In this document: in pieces, positions 34,601 to 43,528 of the stretch | Layout of the letters: every line of letters starts with the position of its first letter | Position numbering within the stretch: position 1 is the stretch's first letter | Assembly: GCA_017467185.1 (NCBI GenBank) | Contig: JAFTSS010000086.1 | Location: 1 to 53,153 of the forward strand | DNA length: 53,153 nt | Direction of reading: 5' to 3' | DNA from: Paludibacteraceae bacterium | GTDB taxonomy: Bacteria > Bacteroidota > Bacteroidia > Bacteroidales > Paludibacteraceae | Notes under the pieces: model-generated | Told to the model about the DNA's origin: nothing | The model's input: the letters and a program-made list of their open reading frames with translations, nothing else | The model's database searches: none | Made by a program: the position numbers and the translations under genes

Positions 34601-35409
34601 CTTTTGCCTATTGTACAAACTTGAAAGGCATAAATGCAGATAAAAAAATAATATTACCTTCTGAATTAGAAATTATTAACAATGCAACTTTTTATAACTG
34701 CGAAAAACTTAGTGGCAAAATAGTTATTCCTCGTAATGTTACTACAATCAAAGACCAAGCATTCGAAGGTTGCAGAGGAATACATTCTGTTGAAATATCA
34801 ACAAAATTAGACACAATAAGCACTTCTGCATTTGACAGAACTCATAATTTTACAAGGTTCTTTTCATCTTCATCTGACCACTACACTATACATCAAGGTC
34901 TTCTCTATTCAAAAAATATAAGCGTTTTATATCACTGCCCTAAAGGTTATAAAAGAACATGTGTTGTACATCGAGACACAAAAGTCATAAACAATAAAGC
35001 ATTCAATAATTGCTCAAATATTCAGCACATTATATCAAATGGAATTGAAGAGATAAAAGATTTTGCATTTAATGGGTGTACTAAATTAAAAAGAGTTACG
35101 TTAGGCGAAAATTTTAGAAACTTCAATTACCAGATATTTCAAGGATGCCAAAGTTTAATGAGTATAGATATAAAAAAAGACAATCGCCACTACAAATCAA
35201 TTGACGGAATATTATATACCGCTGACATGAAAACTCTCGTATATTGCCCACAAGGGAAAAATGGTATCGTAAAAATTCCTAAATCAGTAAGATATATCGC
35301 AGATTATGCTTTTTACAATTGCAATCAAATAGAAAAAGTTATCATACACAAAAATATAAAAACTATAGGAAAAGAAGCTTTTACAGGCTGCAATACTCAA
35401 CAATTATGA
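31633..35409 (+). CDS. BspA-like leucine-rich repeat surface protein
   Basis: A 1258-residue protein. I start at 31633 rather than the upstream ATG at 31441. The sequence there gives a signal peptide (MIERKNIIYLLLIITILANC, cleavage near VFA-ET), and a promoter ends 6 bp before it. The remainder is dozens of LRR_5 (TpLRR/BspA) repeats of about 23 residues built on the pattern IxLPxxxxxIGxxAFxxCxxL. BspA proteins bind host matrix proteins or other bacteria at the surface. No type IX sorting domain follows; it ends in the middle of a repeat pattern (IGKEAFTGCNTQQL). Its stop overlaps the rdgB start by 4 bp. Confidence 0.88.
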   Translation: MIERKNIIYLLLIITILANCHYVFAETIEYKSNGCNLIYNKIDEYNVEVGKQKNNLNYEKIYIPSEINVNDTMYYVIGITENAFSGNKHIKKVLFDAANDIQYIGDGAFSGCENLTDIELPSTISEIKPYTFAWCGLKYIEIHNFITKIGERAFTNCKKLSKIEMSENVEEIGNYAFAWCTSLTAFTIPEKTQKLGYEILQANTNLDTLFFNAINCEISGAYYDDRIERTIGAFEGNKGLSEVIFGYRVERIPEYLLYNCHNVDSLYFPKSIKDIDRFALHNTEWYRGTKRDLVYVNNILYSYKGSATEIGDTLFKENTNRVSSYCFYNNDKLKTIKLPSSITSIGESAFEGCKELKSIILPYELEELKDRAFKDCKNLKNIQFNLFLEHIGKYCFAGCHELRKIILPTSIKKMGEGTFYNCSGLQQINIPDSLTTIVAGCFSKCPSLERVVLHKNITKVEEYAFAGCARLDSIEIPWKCEVIGSRAFSHCEELNYININAKSIRIDPLAFYKCENLYYIDLIGAHRIGRKAFADCTNLQNITLGKDLSYISDYAFENCKSLYSIKIPQNVTYIGKYAFSRCQELGILEIDNAKTNIGAHAFDGCISMYEANLGYNIIEIGIYAFNRCKSLEKIEIKHPLKEISTKCFAQCSSLTTIELPQGLKKIGAKAFYGCNNLTEIILPNTINDIEEQAFSYCSNIENINLPNEITHIGQKAFWQCENLQAIQIPETLEILGEDAFGNCNNLTQIIFNAEKCKTNKPAFGYTTKTKNLKIGNNVQIIDNRIFEGINIDKIEIPQNVSEIRAKAFANSTLNDVKLLSSNIEIDNTAFDNTNWLKKQNNEIIYIDQVAFKFTGENLPTELTIKDGTTAIAANFMKGNINLKKINLPSSLEVIGSAAFENCTNLSSITLPSYITNINKYAFANCHELKYINLSSYLISIGDFAFENCTNIDSITINQAYCSIGIGAFRNCNKMTKATIGDKITSIGDMAFAYCTNLKGINADKKIILPSELEIINNATFYNCEKLSGKIVIPRNVTTIKDQAFEGCRGIHSVEISTKLDTISTSAFDRTHNFTRFFSSSSDHYTIHQGLLYSKNISVLYHCPKGYKRTCVVHRDTKVINNKAFNNCSNIQHIISNGIEEIKDFAFNGCTKLKRVTLGENFRNFNYQIFQGCQSLMSIDIKKDNRHYKSIDGILYTADMKTLVYCPQGKNGIVKIPKSVRYIADYAFYNCNQIEKVIIHKNIKTIGKEAFTGCNTQQL

Positions 35410-35990
35410 AAGAATTAGTATTTGTAACACACAATGCACATAAATCGGAAGAGGTTAATGCAATAATTGGTAATCATTTTGAAATAAAAAACCTCTCAGA
35501 TTTAAATATTTTTGAAGATATACCCGAAACTGGTTCAACATTCAAAGAAAATGCTTTACAGAAAGCCGAATATGTACATAAAAAATTAGGATGTAATTGT
35601 TTTGCAGATGATACAGGACTAATGGTCGATGCATTAGACGGAGCACCAGGGGTCTATTCTGCAAGATATGCAGGAGAACCAAGCAACTCACAACGTAATA
35701 TAGAAAAATTATTAAAAAATTTAGAAGGTAAAACTAATCGAAAAGCACAATTTACAACTATTATTGCCGTTATTCTAAATGGTGAAACTTTATTCTTCGA
35801 GGGAACTATACGAGGTAAAATCATAGAAACTCAAAAAGGAAATGGAGGATTTGGTTATGACTCTATTTTTGTACCAGACGGCTATGACAAAACCTTCGCA
35901 GAACTACCTGCTGAAGTAAAAAACTCTATTTCACACAGAGCCATTGCAATGCAAAAATTTAAAGAATTTTTAACCCAATATTCAAAATAA
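35406..35990 (+). CDS. rdgB: XTP/dITP diphosphatase (Ham1/RdgB)
   Basis: A 194-residue nucleotide-sanitising enzyme that hydrolyses dITP and XTP. Motifs: FVTHNAHKSEEV near the start, FADDTGLMVDALDGAPGVYS (catalytic Asp), GGFGYDSIFVPDGYDKTFAE and ISHRAIAM. The start at 35406 (ATGA overlap with the LRR gene) is chosen over an ATG 29 codons upstream that lies in LRR coding sequence. Eight bases separate it from porZ, so this housekeeping gene is embedded in a cell-envelope operon. Confidence 0.95.
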   Translation: MKELVFVTHNAHKSEEVNAIIGNHFEIKNLSDLNIFEDIPETGSTFKENALQKAEYVHKKLGCNCFADDTGLMVDALDGAPGVYSARYAGEPSNSQRNIEKLLKNLEGKTNRKAQFTTIIAVILNGETLFFEGTIRGKIIETQKGNGGFGYDSIFVPDGYDKTFAELPAEVKNSISHRAIAMQKFKEFLTQYSK

Positions 35991-35998
35991 TATTAACT

Positions 35999-38326
35999 AT
36001 GAAAATAGATAAACTCTTTATAATTACATTGTTTTTTTATTTAATGACTAATTTCACTTATGCCCAAATAGGCATGGGAGAATGGCGAACACATACATCA
36101 TACACAAATGTCAATCAAATAACACAATCAAAAGAAAAAATATATGGAGTCAGTTCTGGTGCATTATTTTCTATCTATAAAGACCGAATACTATTAGAAA
36201 CTTACTCTAAAATAGAAGGATTAAGCGATAATAATATTTCTGTAATTAAATATTCAAATTACGATAATGCATTACTGATTGCATACAATAATTCTAACAT
36301 TGATTTATTATACGAAGATGGAAGTATCTACAATATCACCGACCTCTATCAAAAAAGTATGAGTGGTAGCAAAAAAATTAACAATATTTATTTTACCTCT
36401 CAAATAGCCTATCTTGCTTGCGATTTCGGTATAGTTGCTCTAAATGTAAAGAAAAAAGAATTTAAAGAAACCTATATTCTTGAAACCGAAGGCAACTCAC
36501 CTGAAATATTAACAGTCTTAGTATCTAATGATAGTATTTATGCCTTAACTAAAAAAAATCTCTTTGTTGCAAATATCAAATCTAATCTTATAAATTATCA
36601 GAATTGGACCAAACTAGACATTCCTGATCGTGATGAAACTAATATAAAGATTGAACTTATCGACAAAACTTTATGCCTCTTGAAAGATAATGGTAATTTA
36701 TACAAACACGAAAATAAAAGGTGGAAACTCTATAAATCATCAGTAAAAAATATTTCACACAATGATGGTTATACTTTTATTGTGGACAAAAACAACCAAC
36801 TATCCACAATAAAAAATAATACCACTGAATTTTTATCCGATAATGCTGTCGATGGTCTATTTGATAAAGAACAAAATAAATTATGGTACATAGCTAATAC
36901 TATTATTTATTCAAAAGATTTAAAAAATGAAGGAATAAATCGCTTTGTTCCTAATGGACCAAGATCTAACATTTCATGGTGCTTAAAATATTCTAACGGC
37001 CGAATATTCAGTGTACCAGGAGGCAGATGGAGCGATAATTATCAAACGAATGGCACTTTATCAATATTTGAAAATGGAATTTGGGATGGCTATCCAACCC
37101 CATATTTTGAATCACAAACTGAAACAACATCAACATGTTATGATTTAGTTGACATTGCAATAAACCCAAATGACAATACAAACTTTTGGATAGCTAGTTA
37201 TGGATTAGGTTTATACGAATTTCGCAACGATGAATTATATAAATTCCACCATTGCGATAATAGTGGTTTACTTTCATTATATCAAGACAAACCTGAAAAA
37301 ACTAGATATAATTACACAAGAACTGATGGTATGACTTATGACCAACAAGGCAACTTATGGATATTAAACAATGGAGGATATCTAATAAAATATATAGATG
37401 TGAATGGAATATATCATAGTATGCCTTATAATATTAGTGCATTAACTCCTGAGGATATTTTAATAAACAACGTAAACCCAAATCAGAAGTTTATACTTAT
37501 ACCTAGATACAAAAGTAGTTCTACATCTTTACTTTTTGCATTTGATGACAATGGCACTCTAGAACAAACATACGATGATAAGACTATATCATTAACAAAT
37601 ATATTCGATCAAGACAACAAAGAAATTAATTTTTCATCATTTTTGCTCCGCTCTATTGCTCAAGATAAAAGTGGTGTTCTATGGGTAGGAACAACAGAAG
37701 GTTTATTTTTAATAAACAATACTGAAAAAATATTTGAAAACGATTTAAAAGCTTACAGAATAAAAATTCCACGCAACGATGGAACTGGTTTGGCGGATTA
37801 CTTATTAGGAACAGAAGAAATTAAAGCAATCGCTATTGACGGAGCAAATCGAAAATGGATTGGAACACAAACATCTGGATTATATCTGGTATCAGAAGAT
37901 GGTCTTGAGACAATTCATCACTTTACAGCAGAAAATAGCCCGCTATTATCTAATACTATACAATCTATTGCAATAAATGACAAAACTGGTGAAGTTTTTA
38001 TAGGAACAAGTAATGGATTAATCTCATATCAATCTGATGCTATAGAAGCTGGTTCAACCTTTGAAAATGTACATGCCTATCCAAACCCTGTTCGCCCAAA
38101 CTTTGTGGGTTCTGTTGCTATTACAGGGTTAGTAGAAGGTACATTAGTAAGAATTACTGATATCAATGGTAATTTATTATACGAAACTATCTCAAATGGA
38201 GGTGCTGCTACTTGGAATATTTGCCGTCCTAATGGTAAACGTGTAGCTACTGGTGTATATTTCGCGCACTGCATATCTGCCGATGGAAAACAAAAACATA
38301 TTACTAAAATTCTTGTCATCAAATAA
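35999..38326 (+). CDS. porZ: PorZ-like type IX secretion component with beta-propellers and CTD
   Basis: A 775-residue secreted protein. Signal peptide ending FTYAQ, then GMGEWRTHTSYTNVNQIT, the start typical of PorZ. Two seven-bladed propeller regions follow (SSGALFSIYKDR, SKIEGLSDNNIS; later TEGLFLINN, WIGTQTSGLYLVSEDG, FIGTSNGLISY). A C-terminal sorting domain closes it (YPNPVRPNFVGSVAITGL to KILVIK). PorZ is the outer-surface T9SS protein that delivers anionic LPS to the PorU sortase. Presence implies a working T9SS, whose other genes are outside the window. The stop is followed immediately by the start of the phosphoethanolamine transferase gene. Confidence 0.82.
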   Translation: MKIDKLFIITLFFYLMTNFTYAQIGMGEWRTHTSYTNVNQITQSKEKIYGVSSGALFSIYKDRILLETYSKIEGLSDNNISVIKYSNYDNALLIAYNNSNIDLLYEDGSIYNITDLYQKSMSGSKKINNIYFTSQIAYLACDFGIVALNVKKKEFKETYILETEGNSPEILTVLVSNDSIYALTKKNLFVANIKSNLINYQNWTKLDIPDRDETNIKIELIDKTLCLLKDNGNLYKHENKRWKLYKSSVKNISHNDGYTFIVDKNNQLSTIKNNTTEFLSDNAVDGLFDKEQNKLWYIANTIIYSKDLKNEGINRFVPNGPRSNISWCLKYSNGRIFSVPGGRWSDNYQTNGTLSIFENGIWDGYPTPYFESQTETTSTCYDLVDIAINPNDNTNFWIASYGLGLYEFRNDELYKFHHCDNSGLLSLYQDKPEKTRYNYTRTDGMTYDQQGNLWILNNGGYLIKYIDVNGIYHSMPYNISALTPEDILINNVNPNQKFILIPRYKSSSTSLLFAFDDNGTLEQTYDDKTISLTNIFDQDNKEINFSSFLLRSIAQDKSGVLWVGTTEGLFLINNTEKIFENDLKAYRIKIPRNDGTGLADYLLGTEEIKAIAIDGANRKWIGTQTSGLYLVSEDGLETIHHFTAENSPLLSNTIQSIAINDKTGEVFIGTSNGLISYQSDAIEAGSTFENVHAYPNPVRPNFVGSVAITGLVEGTLVRITDINGNLLYETISNGGAATWNICRPNGKRVATGVYFAHCISADGKQKHITKILVIK

Positions 38327-39856
38327 ATGACTCAAATTGCCAACATATTTAAATGGATCGGACACATGATTTTGTGTGCCCTTTATATAGCCTTAACCTG
38401 TACAATAACCGATTTTTTAAGTACTCCTATAAAATCGTTTTCCGACATTGTTTTTGTTCTATTACATTGGAGCACTATTACAATAGCCCTTTTCTCTATT
38501 CTAACTCTAATTTCACTAATAAATAAATATTTATTCTCTGCTATATATACTATTTTCTGTTTTTTATCTGCTATACTCGCCTATTTTAGATACACTATAA
38601 ATTTTTCATTTAATACAATGATTCTTGACATTGTATTTCAAAACGACATAGTAGTATCTGCCGATATGATTACTATACCATTGATTCTGTGGGTAATTAT
38701 AATATCTATAATAGGTTATTTTATATCTTCATACAGAAAAAACTATATTCTCAATTTTAAATCAGCAACTACCTATGTCATAGCCATTATTGCACTATGT
38801 TTATCAATCATATTGTTTTATCCAAATGGCCGATTTACTCGTCCTATTTGCGAACGTATTCCGTTCAATATCATCAATGTTACATCTAAGTATATATCGC
38901 AACGGCAAGAAATAGAGACAGAACGCCCACGCCAATGTAAATATGCCAATAGTGTAAATCAAGATTCAACTATTGTTGTTGTCGTAATAGGCGAAGCTCT
39001 ACGACCTGCCAATATGTCAATAAATGGTTATCACCGCAAAACTACACCAAATATTGAAACATTAGGAGTCGTTTCTCTCGACAGTGTTTTTTCTGATTAT
39101 GTTTACACCAATCGTAGCGTACCTCATCTAATGACACGAGCAACATCGGCAAATCCAGAAATTGCATATACTGAACGTTCTTTTATTGATGTGTATAAAG
39201 CAGCTGGCATACCTACAACAACAATAGCAAATCAAGATGCAGAAAAACCTTATGTATATTTCATAAATGAAGCTGATAGTGTAATAAGAAGCAACCAAAC
39301 AAAAACTGTTTATAACTTCGATAAATGGTTAGACGCAGATATTCTACCCCATTACAATAATATTCTTAAAGAAAATCATAAACAACAACTGATTGTAATA
39401 CACACAATAGGCTCGCATTGGTGGTACAATTCGCACTATAGCGATGAACACGAAATATTCAAACCAACAATGCGCTCTCGTATAGTGTCAAACTGTGATT
39501 CTATGGAAATTGTGAACTCATACGACAACACAGTAATATATACCGATTTTATAATCAGCGAAATAATAAAACCCCTACAAAACAAAAATGCTATAATGAT
39601 TTATCTTTCTGATCATGGCGAAGCTCTTGGAGAAAATAATCTATGGCTACATGCAAGCGAATCTGAAATAATGCACCATACAGCAGCAATGATTTGGATG
39701 TCAAAAAAATATATCGAATTATATCCGAATAAGTACGAAGCACTTTTATTAAATAAAACGCAAAAACATAAAACAGATTTTCTGTATCATACCGCAATAG
39801 ATGCAGGAAATATCAAGTCCGATGTATTAGATAGCACTTTGTCTCTCTTGAATTAA
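38327..39856 (+). CDS. Phosphoethanolamine transferase (EptA-like)
   Basis: A 509-residue membrane sulfatase-fold enzyme. Five membrane helices in the first 170 residues, then a periplasmic domain with VVVIGEALRPANMSINGYHR, TNRSVPHLMTR (nucleophile region), VIHTIGSHWWY and IYLSDHGEALGE (metal ligands Asp and His). The family transfers phosphoethanolamine to lipid A or other glycans, lowering negative charge and giving cationic-peptide resistance. Cotranscribed with porZ with no spacer, so it may modify the LPS that PorZ handles (inference). A strong terminator follows. Confidence 0.85.
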   Translation: MTQIANIFKWIGHMILCALYIALTCTITDFLSTPIKSFSDIVFVLLHWSTITIALFSILTLISLINKYLFSAIYTIFCFLSAILAYFRYTINFSFNTMILDIVFQNDIVVSADMITIPLILWVIIISIIGYFISSYRKNYILNFKSATTYVIAIIALCLSIILFYPNGRFTRPICERIPFNIINVTSKYISQRQEIETERPRQCKYANSVNQDSTIVVVVIGEALRPANMSINGYHRKTTPNIETLGVVSLDSVFSDYVYTNRSVPHLMTRATSANPEIAYTERSFIDVYKAAGIPTTTIANQDAEKPYVYFINEADSVIRSNQTKTVYNFDKWLDADILPHYNNILKENHKQQLIVIHTIGSHWWYNSHYSDEHEIFKPTMRSRIVSNCDSMEIVNSYDNTVIYTDFIISEIIKPLQNKNAIMIYLSDHGEALGENNLWLHASESEIMHHTAAMIWMSKKYIELYPNKYEALLLNKTQKHKTDFLYHTAIDAGNIKSDVLDSTLSLLN

Positions 39857-39860
39857 AAAT

Positions 39861-39899
39861 AAATGTACAGTAAGCTTTGCTTATTGTACATTTTTTTGT
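39861..39899 (+). terminator. Terminator of the porZ operon
   Basis: Fifteen-pair stem (39861-39875 with 39879-39893, one G-U), 3-nt loop, then seven T. The loop and 3' arm contain the TTTG used by the next promoter. Confidence 0.88.
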
Positions 39900-39906
39900 A
39901 TCTTTG
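39876..39906 (+). promoter_or_regulatory. Promoter of the DPP-IV gene, overlapping the terminator
   Basis: TTTG (39876-39879), 19 nt, TATCTTTG (39899-39906); start expected near 39912. Confidence 0.7.
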
Positions 39907-39945
39907 CACTCACCTACAAAAAAGCTAATAAACACATATAAAAAC

Positions 39946-42114
39946 ATGAAAAAAATCAATTCTATTCTTGCTACTTTGCTAATATGCTTTGTGCACTGTG
40001 CATTTGCTAACTCTACGGCAGAACAATATCTCCGTGATTTCACTTCTGGTGCTTTCCGTCCTCAAACTATGGCAGCCCTCTACTCTATGAACGACGGCAC
40101 AAGTTACACAATGCTTTCAGAAGACGGCACAAAAATCATTAAATACGACTATTTATCTGGCAAAGCTATCGAAACTATCTTCGATGTTGCTACTGCAAAA
40201 AATTGTACCTTAAAGAAAATTTCTGATTACGAATTTGACCCACAAGAAAAACGCATTCTTATTTTAACTGATAAAACTCCTATTTATCGCCACTCTTTTT
40301 CAACAACATACTATGTGTATAATATCACACGCAATGAATTAGAACCTTTGAGCCAAAATCCAGGCGTACAAAATTTAGCTCAATTCTCACCTAATGGCCG
40401 TATGATTGCTTTTGCTCGTGACAATAACTTATTCATTAAAAAACTTGATTTCAACACCGAAATACAAATCACTAAAGACGGCGAGTTCAACAAAATCATC
40501 AATGGTACTGCCGACTGGGTATATGAAGAGGAATTTGGTCGCACTCGCTACTTTGAATGGAGTCCTGACAGCAAGCTTTTAGCATGGGTACGTTTCGATG
40601 AAAGCGAAATCAAGCAATTCTCTTTCGATGTATATGACCACCCTTATGATAATGCTTACACCTATAAATATCCAAAAGCAGGTGAAACCAATTCAACTGT
40701 ATCAGTTCATGTGTATGACATCGAAAATCGCACAACAAAACAAATGAATTGTGGCACAGGAAATGATATATATTTCCCTATTATTCAATGGACTAACGAT
40801 AACGAATCACTCGCTATTGTTCGCTTAAACCGCAATCAAACAACACTCGACCTTTTAAGTGTAAACCCTCGCTCTGGCGTAGCAAAAACCTTGCTTTCAG
40901 AGACCGATAAAGTATATATCGACTACACTAATTACACTCATCTCAAATTCAATAGCGACAACTCATTTGTTGCTATGAGCGAACGCGATGGTTGGCGTCA
41001 TATCTATCACTACAATGCTAATGGTGGGTTAATCCGCCAAATTACCAAAGGAGAATGGGACGTTACAGCATACTATGGCTACGATGAAAAATCTAAAACT
41101 GCATACTTCCAAGCTGCAAAAGAACACCCATCACAACGCCACATCTACAAAGCTGATAAAAAAGGTAATATCACAAACCTCGATCCTCGCCCTGGAACTC
41201 ACTCAGCATCTTTTTCAAAAGGCATGAAGTATATCATATCTCAATTCCATAACACTACAACGGCTAACACTTTCACTCTTTGCGATACCAAAGGAAAAGT
41301 TTTACGCACTATTATTGACAATAAAGAGTTGCAATCTAAATTCGATGCTTACAAACTTCCTGTCAAAGAATTTATCAACTTCGATGCTGTGAATGGCACA
41401 AACCTCTATGGTTGGATTATCAAACCTGCCGATTTTGATGCGAATAAAGAATACCCGCTTGTAATGGTACAATATTCTGGTCCAAATAGCCAAGAAGCTC
41501 TTGATAGATTTAAACCTGATTGGGAATATTATCTTGCTCAAGAAGGTTATATCGTAGCATGTGTTGATGGTCGTGGCACTGGTGCTCGCGGTCATGAATT
41601 CCGCACTTGTACATATTGGAATTTGGGTAAATACGAAACAGAAGACCAAGTCGCTGCAGCCCAATATTTTGGCAAATTACCTTATATCGACGAAGATAGA
41701 ATGGCTATTTGGGGTTGGTCATATGGTGGCTTTATGGCTTTAAACTGCCTAACATACGGAAACGAAACATTCAAAGCAGGCATTTCTATCGCTCCTGTAA
41801 CCGATTGGAGATTATATAACACTGCTTATACCGAACGTTTTATGTCAACTCCACAAGAAAACGACCACGGCTACGAACAATCTGACCTAATAGAAAAAGC
41901 TCATCTATTAAAAGGTAAATTATTGCTATGCCATGGCACAGCCGACGATAACGTACACTTCCAACACGCAATGCTCTATTGCGATGCTCTCGTTGAAGCT
42001 GGTATTCAATTTGAAATGCAAATTTACCCAAACAAAAACCATAGCATCCTCGGAGCAAAAACACGCTATCACCTTTATACTCGCTTCAATACATTCCTAA
42101 AAAATAATCTATAA
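39946..42114 (+). CDS. Dipeptidyl peptidase IV (S9B)
   Basis: A 722-residue serine exopeptidase that removes X-Pro dipeptides from peptide N-termini. Signal peptide MKKINSILATLLICFVHCAF, whose CFVHCAF resembles the heptamer-encoded cores elsewhere. An eight-bladed propeller with NGTADWVYEEEFGRTRYFEW (substrate-binding Glu pair) follows, then the hydrolase: GWSYGGFMAL (Ser), GTADDNVHFQH (Asp) and NKNHSI (His). Length and residues match the Porphyromonas gingivalis enzyme. Start at 39946 chosen because it gives the signal peptide and follows the promoter; an upstream in-frame ATG lies before the -7 box. Confidence 0.94.
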   Translation: MKKINSILATLLICFVHCAFANSTAEQYLRDFTSGAFRPQTMAALYSMNDGTSYTMLSEDGTKIIKYDYLSGKAIETIFDVATAKNCTLKKISDYEFDPQEKRILILTDKTPIYRHSFSTTYYVYNITRNELEPLSQNPGVQNLAQFSPNGRMIAFARDNNLFIKKLDFNTEIQITKDGEFNKIINGTADWVYEEEFGRTRYFEWSPDSKLLAWVRFDESEIKQFSFDVYDHPYDNAYTYKYPKAGETNSTVSVHVYDIENRTTKQMNCGTGNDIYFPIIQWTNDNESLAIVRLNRNQTTLDLLSVNPRSGVAKTLLSETDKVYIDYTNYTHLKFNSDNSFVAMSERDGWRHIYHYNANGGLIRQITKGEWDVTAYYGYDEKSKTAYFQAAKEHPSQRHIYKADKKGNITNLDPRPGTHSASFSKGMKYIISQFHNTTTANTFTLCDTKGKVLRTIIDNKELQSKFDAYKLPVKEFINFDAVNGTNLYGWIIKPADFDANKEYPLVMVQYSGPNSQEALDRFKPDWEYYLAQEGYIVACVDGRGTGARGHEFRTCTYWNLGKYETEDQVAAAQYFGKLPYIDEDRMAIWGWSYGGFMALNCLTYGNETFKAGISIAPVTDWRLYNTAYTERFMSTPQENDHGYEQSDLIEKAHLLKGKLLLCHGTADDNVHFQHAMLYCDALVEAGIQFEMQIYPNKNHSILGAKTRYHLYTRFNTFLKNNL

Positions 42115-42121
42115 TAAAAAA

Positions 42122-42199
42122 AAGTAATAAGCCGTATAACTAATCACTACGGATTATTAAAACCCAAAATTCTTACGACTTACTACTTATTACTTACTA
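42122..42199 (+). repeat. Inverted repeat and heptamer array (CTTACTA) before the transporter gene
   Basis: AAGTAATAAG (42122-42131) is perfectly inverted as CTTATTACTT (42186-42195). The right arm is part of four heptamers: CTTACGA, CTTACTA, CTTATTA, CTTACTA. Confidence 0.8.
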
Positions 42200-42209
42200 C
42201 TGAAATAAA

Positions 42210-43460
42210 ATGTCACGCAAAAACATACTACCCATAATAATGATGATTGCACTCTTTTTTATGATAGCATTCGTCACAGGACTTCAAAATCCATTTGGTG
42301 TGATTGTTAAATCACAATTCAACGCATCTAATTTCATGTCGCAATTAGGCAATTTTGCCAATTTCATTGCATACGCTTGCATGGGTATTCCAGCGGGATT
42401 GATTTTAGAACGCAAAGGATATAAAATAACATCCTTAATCGCTGTTGGAATAGGATTTTTGGGTGTTACAATCACCTATCTTTCTGGTTTTACGGGCTCT
42501 GCTACTTACGCAATATATCTTTGTGGTGCTCTCATCTCTGGATTTTCAATGTGTATATTAAACACAGTATGTAATCCAATGCTTAACACCCTTGCTGGTG
42601 GTGGAAAAAAAGGTAATCAACTAATACAAATTGGCGGTGTATTCGGTTCTACAGGTGCAACATTAGCTCCCGTTTTGGTTGGTATGCTTATGGGCAATGC
42701 CGCAAATCGAACCATCCAAGACGCCAATCCTGTTCTATGGGTTGCCATGTGCATATTTGCTACTGCTTTTTTAGTGCTTTTCTTCATGGAAATGCCAGAA
42801 CCTCACCTCGTTAATAAAAAAGAGACAAATAAAAAGGAAAAAACAGGTTCGCCATTCTCTTTCCGCCATTTTAACCTCGGTATAATTGCCATATTTATAT
42901 ATGTAGGGGTCGAAGTCGGCATACCTAATATTGCCAATTTATATATGACAACAGACCTTAATATGGACACTGCCGTAGCAGGAACTATTGTTGGAACATA
43001 TTGGTTTTTAATGCTCATCGGTCGTTTCATCGGTGCAGCCATAGGTGGTCATGTATCTAGCAAAACTATGCTTATTGCGACAACTTCTATCGCAGCAATT
43101 TTTGTTATTTGCGCAATATTCCTTCCTCAAACAATGGTCAACATGCCTGTGTTCAGATCCGACATATCTTTTGGCATGACAAAAGTTCCAATCAATATTC
43201 TTCTTTTAATACTTTGTGGACTCTGTACTTCAGTCATGTGGGGTGCTATATTCAACCTTGCCGTCGAAGGATTAGGCAAACATACAGCTGCTGCTTCTGG
43301 CATATTTATGATGATGGTGTGCGGTGGTGGTGTACTACCTCTTTTACAAGGTTGGATTGCCGATAATTTTGGTTTCTTAAACAGCTACTATGTTGTTCTC
43401 ATAGGCATAATTTATATGTTTATATACGCTACAATAGGAAGCAAAATCAAAACAAAATAA
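42210..43460 (+). CDS. Sugar:proton symporter, FucP/GluP-type MFS
   Basis: A 416-residue major facilitator with about twelve membrane helices. ALFFMIAFVTGLQNPFGVIV and LGNFANFIAYACMGIPAGLI are typical of the FucP subfamily, as is the C-terminal half (GLCTSVMWGAIFNLAVEGLG). These import glucose, galactose or fucose. The next gene is a ROK sugar kinase, so glucose (or a related hexose) uptake followed by phosphorylation is the simplest reading. Confidence 0.88.
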   Translation: MSRKNILPIIMMIALFFMIAFVTGLQNPFGVIVKSQFNASNFMSQLGNFANFIAYACMGIPAGLILERKGYKITSLIAVGIGFLGVTITYLSGFTGSATYAIYLCGALISGFSMCILNTVCNPMLNTLAGGGKKGNQLIQIGGVFGSTGATLAPVLVGMLMGNAANRTIQDANPVLWVAMCIFATAFLVLFFMEMPEPHLVNKKETNKKEKTGSPFSFRHFNLGIIAIFIYVGVEVGIPNIANLYMTTDLNMDTAVAGTIVGTYWFLMLIGRFIGAAIGGHVSSKTMLIATTSIAAIFVICAIFLPQTMVNMPVFRSDISFGMTKVPINILLLILCGLCTSVMWGAIFNLAVEGLGKHTAAASGIFMMMVCGGGVLPLLQGWIADNFGFLNSYYVVLIGIIYMFIYATIGSKIKTK

Positions 43461-43503
43461 AAATATAACAATAAAACTATAACTGCTATAGTGACTATAG
43501 AAT

Positions 43504-43524
43504 AACTAATCATTAATAACTAAT
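43504..43524 (+). repeat. Heptamer array, 3 units (AACTAAT)
   Basis: AACTAAT, CATTAAT, AACTAAT just before the kinase start. Confidence 0.6.
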
Positions 43525-43528
43525 AATC

